From an uncultured Chromatiaceae bacterium (GTDB lineage Bacteria; Pseudomonadota; Gammaproteobacteria; Enterobacterales; Alteromonadaceae): a stretch of 64,000 bases of DNA. The notes under the pieces are model-generated. The model was not told where the DNA came from and searched no databases. It saw nothing but the letters and a program-made list of their open reading frames with translations. The stretch is taken from NCBI GenBank assembly GCA_937978655.1, contig CALJUX010000070.1, forward strand, positions 38,029 to 102,028, given 5' to 3'. The translations under genes were made by a program, and so were the position numbers. Below, piece after piece: positions 15,852 to 22,861 of the stretch (positions are counted from its first letter, which is position 1; each line of letters opens with the position of its first letter).

Positions 15852-17453
15852 ATGTCATCTCAAGCATTATTATCGGCATTTTTGCAGCTGTTACCCCAGG
15901 CTTATCAGGCGTTGGCGCAGCAACAATTTCAGCCGGTTGAACATTTTTTACAGCAGCATCCGCTGGATCATTCGCAGTGGCGGGCACTGGCACTGGAGCT
16001 GGCCTTAGCCCGTGGTGATACGCCTGGCGCTGAACAGCTGTTCGACGGGATTTGTTGCCGGGCCGATGAGGCGGCAGGGGCGGCGCTGCGGATGGCGCAG
16101 CATTATCTGGCACTGCGCCGGCGGCCGCAGTGTCGTCAGGCGTTAGCGATCATCGCGCGGGCACCTATTGCAGATGCTGGTTTTTATCGGGCTGTGGCGG
16201 CGGTATTCAGTGGCCTGGACGACCCGGCACAGGCTTTGCCCTGGCTGGAGCAGGCGGTCGCGTGGGCGCCGCAACATGCGGCATTACGCTTTGAGCTGGC
16301 GCTGGCGCAGTTTTTCTTAAATCAGATGGACGCAGCGCGTGCCAACCTGGCGCTGGTGCTGGAAACTTTGCCACTGGCCGGCAATGTGTTGCATTTACGT
16401 TCTGCCACCCGCACCGCCACCGGATCTGATAACCATATCGCTGATTTGCAACACCGTTTGGCTCAGCCTGCGCTGAAACCACAGGATGCGGTTGGTGCCG
16501 GCTATGCGCTGGCGAAAGAGTTAGAAGATGTCGGTCAGTATGGCGCCGCTTTTGCTGCACTGCGTCAGGCCGCGAGCGAAAAACGCCGCCAGCTGCGTTA
16601 CGATGCTGCCAGCGAGTTTGCCACTTTTGCCGCGATGCGCCGCCATTTCAACGCGGAGTTTTTTGCCGGCGACAACGCCGCACCGCATGATCCGGCGACA
16701 GCGGCGCTGAAACCGATTTTTATTCTTGGCATGCCACGCACCGGCACCACATTGGTGGAGCGTATTCTGGGGCAGCATCCGGAGGTGATTTCCATCGGCG
16801 AATTTGCCGATTTCCCGCTGGAAGTGGCGTTGGCAGCGCAGCAGGTCAAAGGGACGCAGTCTTTAGTCGAAGCGGCGCTGACGCTGGATTACGCTGCACT
16901 TGGCCAGCGTTACCTGCAACAGGCGGCGGCGATGGCACAAGGGAAACCGATTTTCATCGATAAATTGCCGTTTAATTTTATTTATGTCGGGCTTATCAAA
17001 AAAGCCTTGCCGCAGGCCCGGATCATTCATCTGGTGCGCGACCCGCTTGATACCTGCTTTGCCATTTATAAGACATTGTTTAATCAGGTCTATTCGTTTT
17101 CATATCAGCTCGATGAGCTGGCAGACTATTTTATTGAATACAAAAAGCTGATGGCGCACTGGCATCAGGTGCTGCCGGGGCAGATCCTCGATGTGCATTA
17201 TGAGCAGATGGTAGCGGCGCCGGAAGCACAGGCGAAGCGGGTCCTCGACTGGTGTGATTTGCCCTGGCAACCCGATTTGCTGGCCTTTCATCAGGCGAAA
17301 TCTGCATCGACGACCGCGAGTGCGGCGCAGGTTCGCCAGCCTGTTCACCAGAAGTCGGTGCAAAAATGGCGTCAGTTTGCCACCGAGCTGGCGCCGGTGC
17401 GCGAACGGCTGGTGGCCGCAGGCCTGATTGATGCGAACGGCGATCCGCTCTGA
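15852..17453 (+). CDS. TPR-containing sulfotransferase family protein
   Basis: 533 residues from the ATG at 15852. The first about 270 residues are helical tetratricopeptide-like repeats. The rest is a PAPS-dependent sulfotransferase domain: the 5'-phosphosulfate loop GMPRTGTT (293-300), a GEF block, and the 3'-phosphate motif IHLVRDPLDTCFAIYK; it resembles tyrosylprotein sulfotransferases. It probably transfers sulfate to a protein or glycan; the acceptor is unknown. An in-frame extension to a GTG at 15792 would add a hydrophobic N-terminus (HILLLLGLV), but neither start has a strong ribosome-binding site. It lies just after receptor 2 and is convergent, 3 bases apart, with a TPR-oxygenase gene. 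Confidence 0.85.
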   Translation: MSSQALLSAFLQLLPQAYQALAQQQFQPVEHFLQQHPLDHSQWRALALELALARGDTPGAEQLFDGICCRADEAAGAALRMAQHYLALRRRPQCRQALAIIARAPIADAGFYRAVAAVFSGLDDPAQALPWLEQAVAWAPQHAALRFELALAQFFLNQMDAARANLALVLETLPLAGNVLHLRSATRTATGSDNHIADLQHRLAQPALKPQDAVGAGYALAKELEDVGQYGAAFAALRQAASEKRRQLRYDAASEFATFAAMRRHFNAEFFAGDNAAPHDPATAALKPIFILGMPRTGTTLVERILGQHPEVISIGEFADFPLEVALAAQQVKGTQSLVEAALTLDYAALGQRYLQQAAAMAQGKPIFIDKLPFNFIYVGLIKKALPQARIIHLVRDPLDTCFAIYKTLFNQVYSFSYQLDELADYFIEYKKLMAHWHQVLPGQILDVHYEQMVAAPEAQAKRVLDWCDLPWQPDLLAFHQAKSASTTASAAQVRQPVHQKSVQKWRQFATELAPVRERLVAAGLIDANGDPL

Positions 17454-17456
17454 AAC

Positions 17457-19289
17457 TCAGACCGGCATAATGTCGCACGGCGCGGTCATGCGGAAATCGT
17501 TGCTGCTGTGACTATGAAACGGATAAGTGCCATGCCAGACAAAACTCGGAAATAACACCACCAGACCCGGCGTCGGGCAAATCGCCTGCGCCACTTGTTC
17601 CCGATCGCCGAGCTGCAAAGAAGTCTCGCCGAGTTTTAACCAGCCCTGGCGTTGCGGGTCATCCGGCCTGATGCAATCCGGCAGCTCCAGATAAGTGCAG
17701 GCCGATAACCAGCCTTGTGGATGCACATGATTGGTATGAAATCCTTGATCGGCGAGGCGTACCGACCAGCTGCCGGAGAAACGGAATTTGCCGCTGTTGC
17801 GGCCAAGCAGCGGATGGTCTGGATCTGCCGGCAGCCGCTGCAGATATTCCGCGATGCGTTGCTCCAGTGCCGCGCGAAATTGCTGGATCAGCGGATCCGG
17901 CTCGGACAACAGCCGGCCCAGAGTTTGAGTGCCGCCGCGCACGCTTTGATCTAACGGTTGTCGTGTGCTGGTATGCAAGCGTCGGATCACCGGGTTCAGT
18001 GCTGCCAGAAATGCGTCCAGACTGGGGTAACCCGGCGGCGTGGGCAGCGGTCTGGCGTCAATCAGCGTCGCGTAGTCATTCAGCCAGCCGGCTTGTTCAT
18101 TCCCCTGCAGACGCCAGCAGGTGCCGAGGTAAGCCCAAATTTCCTGATCCTGCGGGCTCAGCTGCCGCGCTTGTTGCAGATACTGGATAGCTTCATCGGG
18201 CTGTTGCAGGCGGATAGCGTAGTTGGCGGCGTCAATCAACGCCCGAACTCTTAAAGCGACGGGCAGCTGGTGCTGCTGCAGGGCTTCGGCCGTCAGGGCG
18301 GCAGCCTGTTGCAAAGCCCCGGCTTTGGCTGCCTGCACGCCCCGCGCATGCAGCAGGTCGGGTAAACGACCGTGTAACTGTATGCCCGCGTCCAGTAGCC
18401 CGATGGCTCCGGCATCGTCGCCGGATTGGATCATTAAGGTCACCAGACAATATCGCAGTGCCAATGCGTCAGGCTGCGCCTGCAGGGTCTGGCGGGTTAA
18501 CTGCAAAAACTTATCCAGATCCTGCTGTTGCCAGTACAGCTGATTCAGCGCTTCATGGGCGCCAATATGCAAAGGTTGCAGCGCAATTGCCTGTAATAAA
18601 GCCGTCTCGGCACCTTTGTCATTCCCGAGGTCATGCGCCAGGCAGCCGGCCATAAACTGCAGGTCAGCCTGCTGTGGGTTGGCCTGCAGCAATTGTCCGA
18701 TAATGTCTGCTGCAGCCCCTGCTTGTTGTTGCTCCCGCAGCAACTGGGCTTTTTGCCATAACAACTGTGTTTGCCCCGGCCAGCGTGCCAAAGCCTGATC
18801 CAGCGTCTGCAGCGCCAATGGGAATTGTTGCAGTTGCGCCAGCGCCTGAGCGAGTGGCGCATAAGCCCGCGCGTCGTCAGGGCGCAGCTGCAGCGCTTGC
18901 TGCAGGCGCTGTTGTGCCTGCTCCGGCTGCTGGCAGCCTAATGCCAGCAGACCGGCATTGAGCCAGGTATCGGCTTGGCGGGGCGCGAGGCTCAGTGCGC
19001 GCTGATAAGCCTGTTCCGCTGCTGCGGGCTGTTCCAGCTGCTGTAACAGATTGCCATAATTCGACCAGACAACGCTTTGCGCCGGTGACGCGGCCAGGCT
19101 TTGCCGGAACCATTCCAGCGCCTGGTCGGTCTGGCCTTGCTGACGGGCGCAGAGGGCTAACAGATGCAACGCATCGGGTTGTGCCGGCACCAGTTGCAGC
19201 ACCTGGCGGGCAAATTGGCTGGCGCGATCAGGCTGACCCTGACCAAAAGCCGCGATAGCAGCCTGAAGAAATTGCTGAGCGTGCATCAT
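17457..19289 (-). CDS. TPR protein with C-terminal putative 2OG-Fe(II) oxygenase domain
   Basis: About 610 residues. Residues 1 to about 400 are tandem TPR units with regular A-Y/L-P spacing (QAEPDALALRY-like helices). The C-terminal 200 residues match the putative 2OG-Fe(II) oxygenase type found beside TPRs: FHTNHVHPQGWLSACTYLELP supplies candidate Fe ligands, and VLFPSFVWHGTYPF with a later Arg supplies the distal His and 2-oxoglutarate contact. It may hydroxylate a protein bound by its TPRs; the target is unknown. The start is ATG 19289 or 19286; the longer frame begins at a TTG. Convergent with the TPR-sulfotransferase, which suggests related use but separate transcripts. Confidence 0.85.
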   Translation of the reverse strand: MMHAQQFLQAAIAAFGQGQPDRASQFARQVLQLVPAQPDALHLLALCARQQGQTDQALEWFRQSLAASPAQSVVWSNYGNLLQQLEQPAAAEQAYQRALSLAPRQADTWLNAGLLALGCQQPEQAQQRLQQALQLRPDDARAYAPLAQALAQLQQFPLALQTLDQALARWPGQTQLLWQKAQLLREQQQAGAAADIIGQLLQANPQQADLQFMAGCLAHDLGNDKGAETALLQAIALQPLHIGAHEALNQLYWQQQDLDKFLQLTRQTLQAQPDALALRYCLVTLMIQSGDDAGAIGLLDAGIQLHGRLPDLLHARGVQAAKAGALQQAAALTAEALQQHQLPVALRVRALIDAANYAIRLQQPDEAIQYLQQARQLSPQDQEIWAYLGTCWRLQGNEQAGWLNDYATLIDARPLPTPPGYPSLDAFLAALNPVIRRLHTSTRQPLDQSVRGGTQTLGRLLSEPDPLIQQFRAALEQRIAEYLQRLPADPDHPLLGRNSGKFRFSGSWSVRLADQGFHTNHVHPQGWLSACTYLELPDCIRPDDPQRQGWLKLGETSLQLGDREQVAQAICPTPGLVVLFPSFVWHGTYPFHSHSSNDFRMTAPCDIMPV

Positions 19290-19376
19290 CAACACAAAGT
19301 TCAACGCAGAATGGACTTAAATTAACAGAAAACAGGGGCAGCCGGCCAGCCGGATTGGCCAGCCACTGTCACAGTG

Positions 19377-19754
19377 TCAGCTGAGGACACGGCTTTTGTG
19401 GTCATGCTGTTGGCGCTCGCAACGGGCGCAACGTTGTCTGGCAGGGTCCTGTTGCAGCAATTCGCGCTCGATCCGGGCTTCACAGTCTGAGCACAAGCCG
19501 TACAGCCCCATATCCATCTGGCTCAGCGCCGCCTGCACCAGCTCCAGCCGGCGGGTTTTCTGTTCAAGCTCCGGTGTCAGCCAGTGCTGCAATAATTCTG
19601 GCCAGTGGCTCAGGGCCTGATGTTCCAGTTGGCGTAACAAATGGTCAAATTCGCCGGCATGGTCGCGCTGCAGATAAGTAAAAATATCCTGACGCAGCTG
19701 CTGAAGTTCCTGCTGTAACTGACCACGTAATTCCGGAATGAGCGACTTGGGCAT
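19377..19754 (-). CDS. TraR/DksA family C4 zinc-finger protein
   Basis: 125 residues. The N-terminal part is predicted coiled coil (many Leu/Gln heptads, residues about 10-75). The C-terminal zinc finger has C88-x2-C91 and C109-x2-C112 inside MGLYGLCSDCEARIERELL...RCARC, the DksA/TraR pattern. Such proteins enter the RNA polymerase secondary channel and modulate initiation; this one lacks the usual DksA length (about 150) and may be a specialised paralogue. The ATG at 19754 is chosen for the conserved-looking start MPKSLIPEL and a TGAGGAT Shine-Dalgarno; the frame stays open further upstream. Divergent from the HvfA-type precursor gene. Confidence 0.85.
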   Translation of the reverse strand: MPKSLIPELRGQLQQELQQLRQDIFTYLQRDHAGEFDHLLRQLEHQALSHWPELLQHWLTPELEQKTRRLELVQAALSQMDMGLYGLCSDCEARIERELLQQDPARQRCARCERQQHDHKSRVLS

Positions 19755-20035
19755 AACATCCTCAGCGGTGAAATTAAGTGTTGAGTCTGCAGTGTGGCCG
19801 AAGTCGGCCAGGGCTGTGCTGATACAGATCAAAGCTGACTGCGGTTGGCGGAAAAATCCTGCAGACGCCGCTGGTCCCGCTAAGCCCCCCGGCTGGCGCA
19901 GCGCCATGCTTTCCCCGGCGCAGAATTTTTACTATGCTGCGCGGAAAGATTTTTCCGGCCGGTACGGTCTGTTCAGAAGTCGGTATCTGCATACCGCGAC
20001 ATTCCAGTCATGGGTTACAACAGAAGGATTTACAG

Positions 20036-20416
20036 ATGAATCAGCAACAAAAAGTGAAAGCGGCATTAGGTGGCCTGATGTTATCGGCGTTGGCCGGTGC
20101 CAGTGTTGCGGCACAGGCGCAACCGTTTCAGGCCACTGAACTGGCTGCGGGTTATCAGCAAAGCGCCACTCCGGATGCCGGGGCGCAGCAGGCGGCAGAT
20201 CCAAAAGCCGCCACTGATAAAGCCAAAGAAGGTAAATGTGGTGAAGGCAAGTGTGGCGAAGGAAAATGCGGTGGTGACAAAAAAGCCGCAGCCGCTGCCG
20301 ATAAAGCCAAAGAGGGCAAATGCGGTGAAGGCAAGTGCGGTGAAGGGAAATGCGGTGGTGATAAAAAAGCGGCTACCGATAAAGCCAAAGAAGGCAAATG
20401 TGGTGGCATGAACTGA
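20036..20416 (+). CDS. hvfA: HvfA-type RiPP metallophore precursor with seven EGKCG motifs
   Basis: 126 residues. A cleavable signal peptide (to about AQA-QPF, residue 28) is followed by FQATELAAGYQ, a hallmark of the HvfA-like low-complexity family, then an Ala/Lys/Gln linker and seven EGKCG units with Cys at 68, 73, 78, 96, 101, 106 and 122, arranged 3+3+1. In studied relatives (Haemophilus HvfA, and the related bufferins) MNIO enzymes convert these Cys to oxazolone/thioamide- or thiooxazole-type heterocycles that bind copper, and the peptide is exported. The start at 20036 follows AAGGA by 8 bases. It is one base upstream of the maturase gene and heads the operon. Confidence 0.9.
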   Translation: MNQQQKVKAALGGLMLSALAGASVAAQAQPFQATELAAGYQQSATPDAGAQQAADPKAATDKAKEGKCGEGKCGEGKCGGDKKAAAAADKAKEGKCGEGKCGEGKCGGDKKAATDKAKEGKCGGMN

Positions 20417-20417
20417 G

Positions 20418-21251
20418 ATGCCAGCCATTCAGGGCGTGGGACTGGGCCTTCGGCGTGAGTTGCTGGCGTCGTTGCAACAAGGTGGGCAGGGCGTTGATTT
20501 TATCGAAGTAGCGCCGGAAAACTGGATCCCCTTTGGTGGTCGCCTGCAACGCCAGTTTGCCGCAGTAGCCGCGCAATATCCGCTGGTATGTCACGGCCTG
20601 TCGTTGTCCATCGCCGGGCCGGATCCGTTGGATCTGGCTTTTCTTCGGCAGCTGAAACAGTTTTTCCGCCAGCATCAGGTCAGGCTTTATAGTGAGCACC
20701 TGAGTTACTGTTCCGGGCAGGGGCATCTGTACGATTTAATGCCGGTGCCGTTTTGCCCTGACGCCGTCGACTATCTGGTCCCTCGGATCCGCCAGGTGCA
20801 GGACGTGCTGGAACAGGAACTGGTGCTGGAAAATATTTCTTATTACGACACCCCGGCGTCGACCATGTCTGAGCTGGAGTTTCTCTGTGAAGTGCTGGAC
20901 CGGGCGGATTGTGGTTTGTTGCTGGACGTGAATAACATCTATGTGAACTCGGTGAATCATGGGTACGATGCCATGCAGTTTTTACATGGATTGCCGTCTT
21001 CGCGCATCCGTTATGGCCATATTGCCGGCCATCTGCGCCAGTCAGCTGATTTATTAATTGATACCCACGGCAGTGCGGTCTGTGATCCGGTCTGGGCTTT
21101 GCTCGGCGAGGCTTACCGCTGTCATGGTGTGTTCCCGACGTTGCTGGAGCGTGATTTTAATATGCCGCCGTTTGCGCAGTTACAGGCAGAACTGGCGCAG
21201 ATCCGGCACATTCAGCAACAGGCGCGGCCGGCGGCTGGCGGGGCGGCCTGA
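20418..21251 (+). CDS. hvfB: HvfB-type MNIO (DUF692) RiPP maturase
   Basis: 277 residues, a TIM-barrel multinuclear non-haem iron oxidase. Candidate metal ligands of the family are in place: His59 (VCHGLSLS), Glu93/His94 (YSEHLSY), Glu138 (LENISYY), Asp170/Asn173 (LLDVNNIYVN), His201/His205 (GHIAGH), Asp215/His217 (IDTHG) and Glu244 (LLERD). It would oxidise Cys residues of the EGKCG motifs in the upstream precursor in the cytoplasm before export. The family also includes MbnB and TglH. Its TGA overlaps the partner gene's ATG (TGATG). Confidence 0.93.
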   Translation: MPAIQGVGLGLRRELLASLQQGGQGVDFIEVAPENWIPFGGRLQRQFAAVAAQYPLVCHGLSLSIAGPDPLDLAFLRQLKQFFRQHQVRLYSEHLSYCSGQGHLYDLMPVPFCPDAVDYLVPRIRQVQDVLEQELVLENISYYDTPASTMSELEFLCEVLDRADCGLLLDVNNIYVNSVNHGYDAMQFLHGLPSSRIRYGHIAGHLRQSADLLIDTHGSAVCDPVWALLGEAYRCHGVFPTLLERDFNMPPFAQLQAELAQIRHIQQQARPAAGGAA

Positions 21252-22000
21252 TGCAGGATTTTCAGCAACAACAACTGGCTTTTATTCGCCGGATCAAAGA
21301 CCCAACGGCGCCACTGCCGGCCGGCATGCGACCTGAACGCATGGCGGTATACGAAGAGTTATTTTTTAATAATCTGCAGAATTTTATCAACAGTGCTTTC
21401 CCGGTACTGCACAGTCTGGTCGTGCCGGCGCAATGGCAACTGTGGTGCCGGCAGTTCTTTCGGGACCAGCCGCTGCACAGTCCGTATTTTTTGGATATTT
21501 CCGCCAGCTTTTTGCAGTGGTTACCGCAAGTCGCAGCGCAGCTGCCACCTTTTGCTGTGGAGCTTGCTCATTACGAGTGGCTGGAGCTGGCCCTGAGTGC
21601 GGAGCGGGCAACCGCGGCACCGGCCTGGACTTTTTCTGCCGACCGCCCGCTGTGGTTATCGCCTTTGGCGCGGCTTGGCAGTTACCAGTATCCGGTGCAC
21701 CGGATCAGGGCCGATTTCCAGCCGCAGCATACGGAAGCCACTTTTATTCTGTTGTTCCGCGACCCGGCTGACCAGGTCCGGTTTATCCTGCTCAATGCCT
21801 GGACTGCGGCATTGTTGCAACTGATTTCGGCTGAACCCGGCCATCACTTCACTCAGTATGTCGAGTGGTTACTGCCATATCTGCCGGGCTGGAGTGTGGA
21901 AAAACTGAGCACTGCAGCAAGGCCATTGCTGGCTGAATTTGCCGCCAGTGGCATCTTTGCCGCCGATGCGCCTGCGCCGACAGCAAATCCATCACAGTAA
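21251..22000 (+). CDS. hvfC: HvfC-type RiPP maturation partner (DUF2063)
   Basis: 249 residues. The N-terminal helical DUF2063 region (RPERMAVYEELFFNNLQNFINSAFPVL) and the C-terminal domain (ILLFRDPADQVRFILLNAW, LLQLI) are typical of the protein that pairs with DUF692 enzymes. It acts as recognition and delivery partner, bringing the precursor to the oxidase. It is translationally coupled to the maturase gene. No DoxX gene, which commonly follows in such operons, is present; after 76 bases there is only a 39-codon ORF. Confidence 0.9.
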   Translation: MQDFQQQQLAFIRRIKDPTAPLPAGMRPERMAVYEELFFNNLQNFINSAFPVLHSLVVPAQWQLWCRQFFRDQPLHSPYFLDISASFLQWLPQVAAQLPPFAVELAHYEWLELALSAERATAAPAWTFSADRPLWLSPLARLGSYQYPVHRIRADFQPQHTEATFILLFRDPADQVRFILLNAWTAALLQLISAEPGHHFTQYVEWLLPYLPGWSVEKLSTAARPLLAEFAASGIFAADAPAPTANPSQ

Positions 22001-22076
22001 TGGCGCTGTGCTCTGGCTATTGGCCAGGATTTTAATTAAAATCGCTACCCCTTATTTTTGCACTGGAAAGATGTCG

Positions 22077-22196
22077 ATGGCAGACGAGAATTTTAAAGAA
22101 TCCTTCAGCGCGTGGCATTTGTTAGGCTTTGTCGCTGTATTTGTGTTGCTGTTGTGCCAGCCACCGCTGGTGACCTGGTTCCGCCTGTTAGGCTAA
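22077..22196 (+). CDS. 39-residue single-pass membrane peptide, unrecognised
   Basis: A short ORF, MADENFKESFSAWHLLGFVAV..., with an acidic/polar N-terminus of about 15 residues and one hydrophobic stretch (LLGFVAVFVLLLC) ending FRLLG. GGAAAG at 22065-22070 places a Shine-Dalgarno 6-9 bases before the ATG at 22077 (another ATG at 22071 is too close to it). A perfect 14-bp palindrome of A/T bases (22029-22042) lies upstream and a strong terminator follows the stop, so it looks like a real small gene. The function is unknown; it may belong with the preceding hvf genes or be independently transcribed. Confidence 0.6.
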   Translation: MADENFKESFSAWHLLGFVAVFVLLLCQPPLVTWFRLLG

Positions 22197-22213
22197 GTCA
22201 GACTGACCAGACT

Positions 22214-22240
22214 GAAAAACCGCCTGCTGGCGGTTTTTTT
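22214..22240 (+). terminator. Rho-independent terminator after the membrane peptide gene
   Basis: AAAAACCGCC, TGCT loop, GGCGG and seven T; closes the hvf region and insulates apt. Confidence 0.9.
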
Positions 22241-22266
22241 ATCGAATTTAACTTTGAGATTTTCCG

Positions 22267-22815
22267 ATGACCCATACCGAATTAAGTGTGTTGCTTTCAC
22301 AAGTGATTAAGTCTGTGCAGGACTACCCAAAACCTGGCATTTTGTTCCGTGATGTGACCAGTCTGATGCAAGATGGCGCCGCTTTTGCTGCCGTCATTGA
22401 TCATCTGAAACAGCATTACAGCGGTCAGGGCATCACCAAAATCGTCGGCACAGAATCGCGCGGTTTTATTTTTGGCGCTCCACTGGCTTATGCCATGGGA
22501 CTGGCGTTTGTACCGGTCCGCAAACCGGGTAAACTGCCGCGCGCAACCATTGCCCAGAGTTACCAGCTTGAATATGGTGAGGATACGCTGGAGATCCATC
22601 TGGATGCGATCTGTGCTGAAGATAAAGTCCTGTTAGTTGACGATTTATTGGCAACTGGTGGTACTATTGATGCCACAACAACACTGGTGCGCCGCTTGGG
22701 TGGTCAGGTCGCAGATGCCACTTTTGTGGTGAATCTGCCAGATTTAGGCGGTCAGCAACGGTTAGAAGCGCTGGGCCTGACGGTACATAGTCTGGTCGAT
22801 TTCCCGGGGCACTGA
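22267..22815 (+). CDS. apt: Adenine phosphoribosyltransferase
   Basis: 182 residues, the normal size. The PRPP-binding loop VLLVDDLLATGGT is intact, and the base-specific GTESRGFIFGAPLAYAMG and FVPVRKPGKLP blocks are present. It salvages adenine to AMP in the cytoplasm. It precedes dnaX as in E. coli, with about 45 bases between them and no terminator, so they may be co-transcribed. Confidence 0.97.
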   Translation: MTHTELSVLLSQVIKSVQDYPKPGILFRDVTSLMQDGAAFAAVIDHLKQHYSGQGITKIVGTESRGFIFGAPLAYAMGLAFVPVRKPGKLPRATIAQSYQLEYGEDTLEIHLDAICAEDKVLLVDDLLATGGTIDATTTLVRRLGGQVADATFVVNLPDLGGQQRLEALGLTVHSLVDFPGH

Positions 22816-22861
22816 TCGGCCGGCGCGCCTGGCGCTGCGTTACTTCGGACAAGGTGAACAC

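Noticed and set aside
20214..20412. Direct DNA repeats as a possible CRISPR-like array
   Set aside because: The repeats are in-frame codons of a secreted precursor without unique spacers; no cas genes are present.
20081..20428. ORFs antisense to the EGKCG repeats (Phe- and Pro/Leu-rich)
   Set aside because: Direct mirror of the repeated codons of hvfA; the sense frame has signal peptide, Shine-Dalgarno and family motifs.
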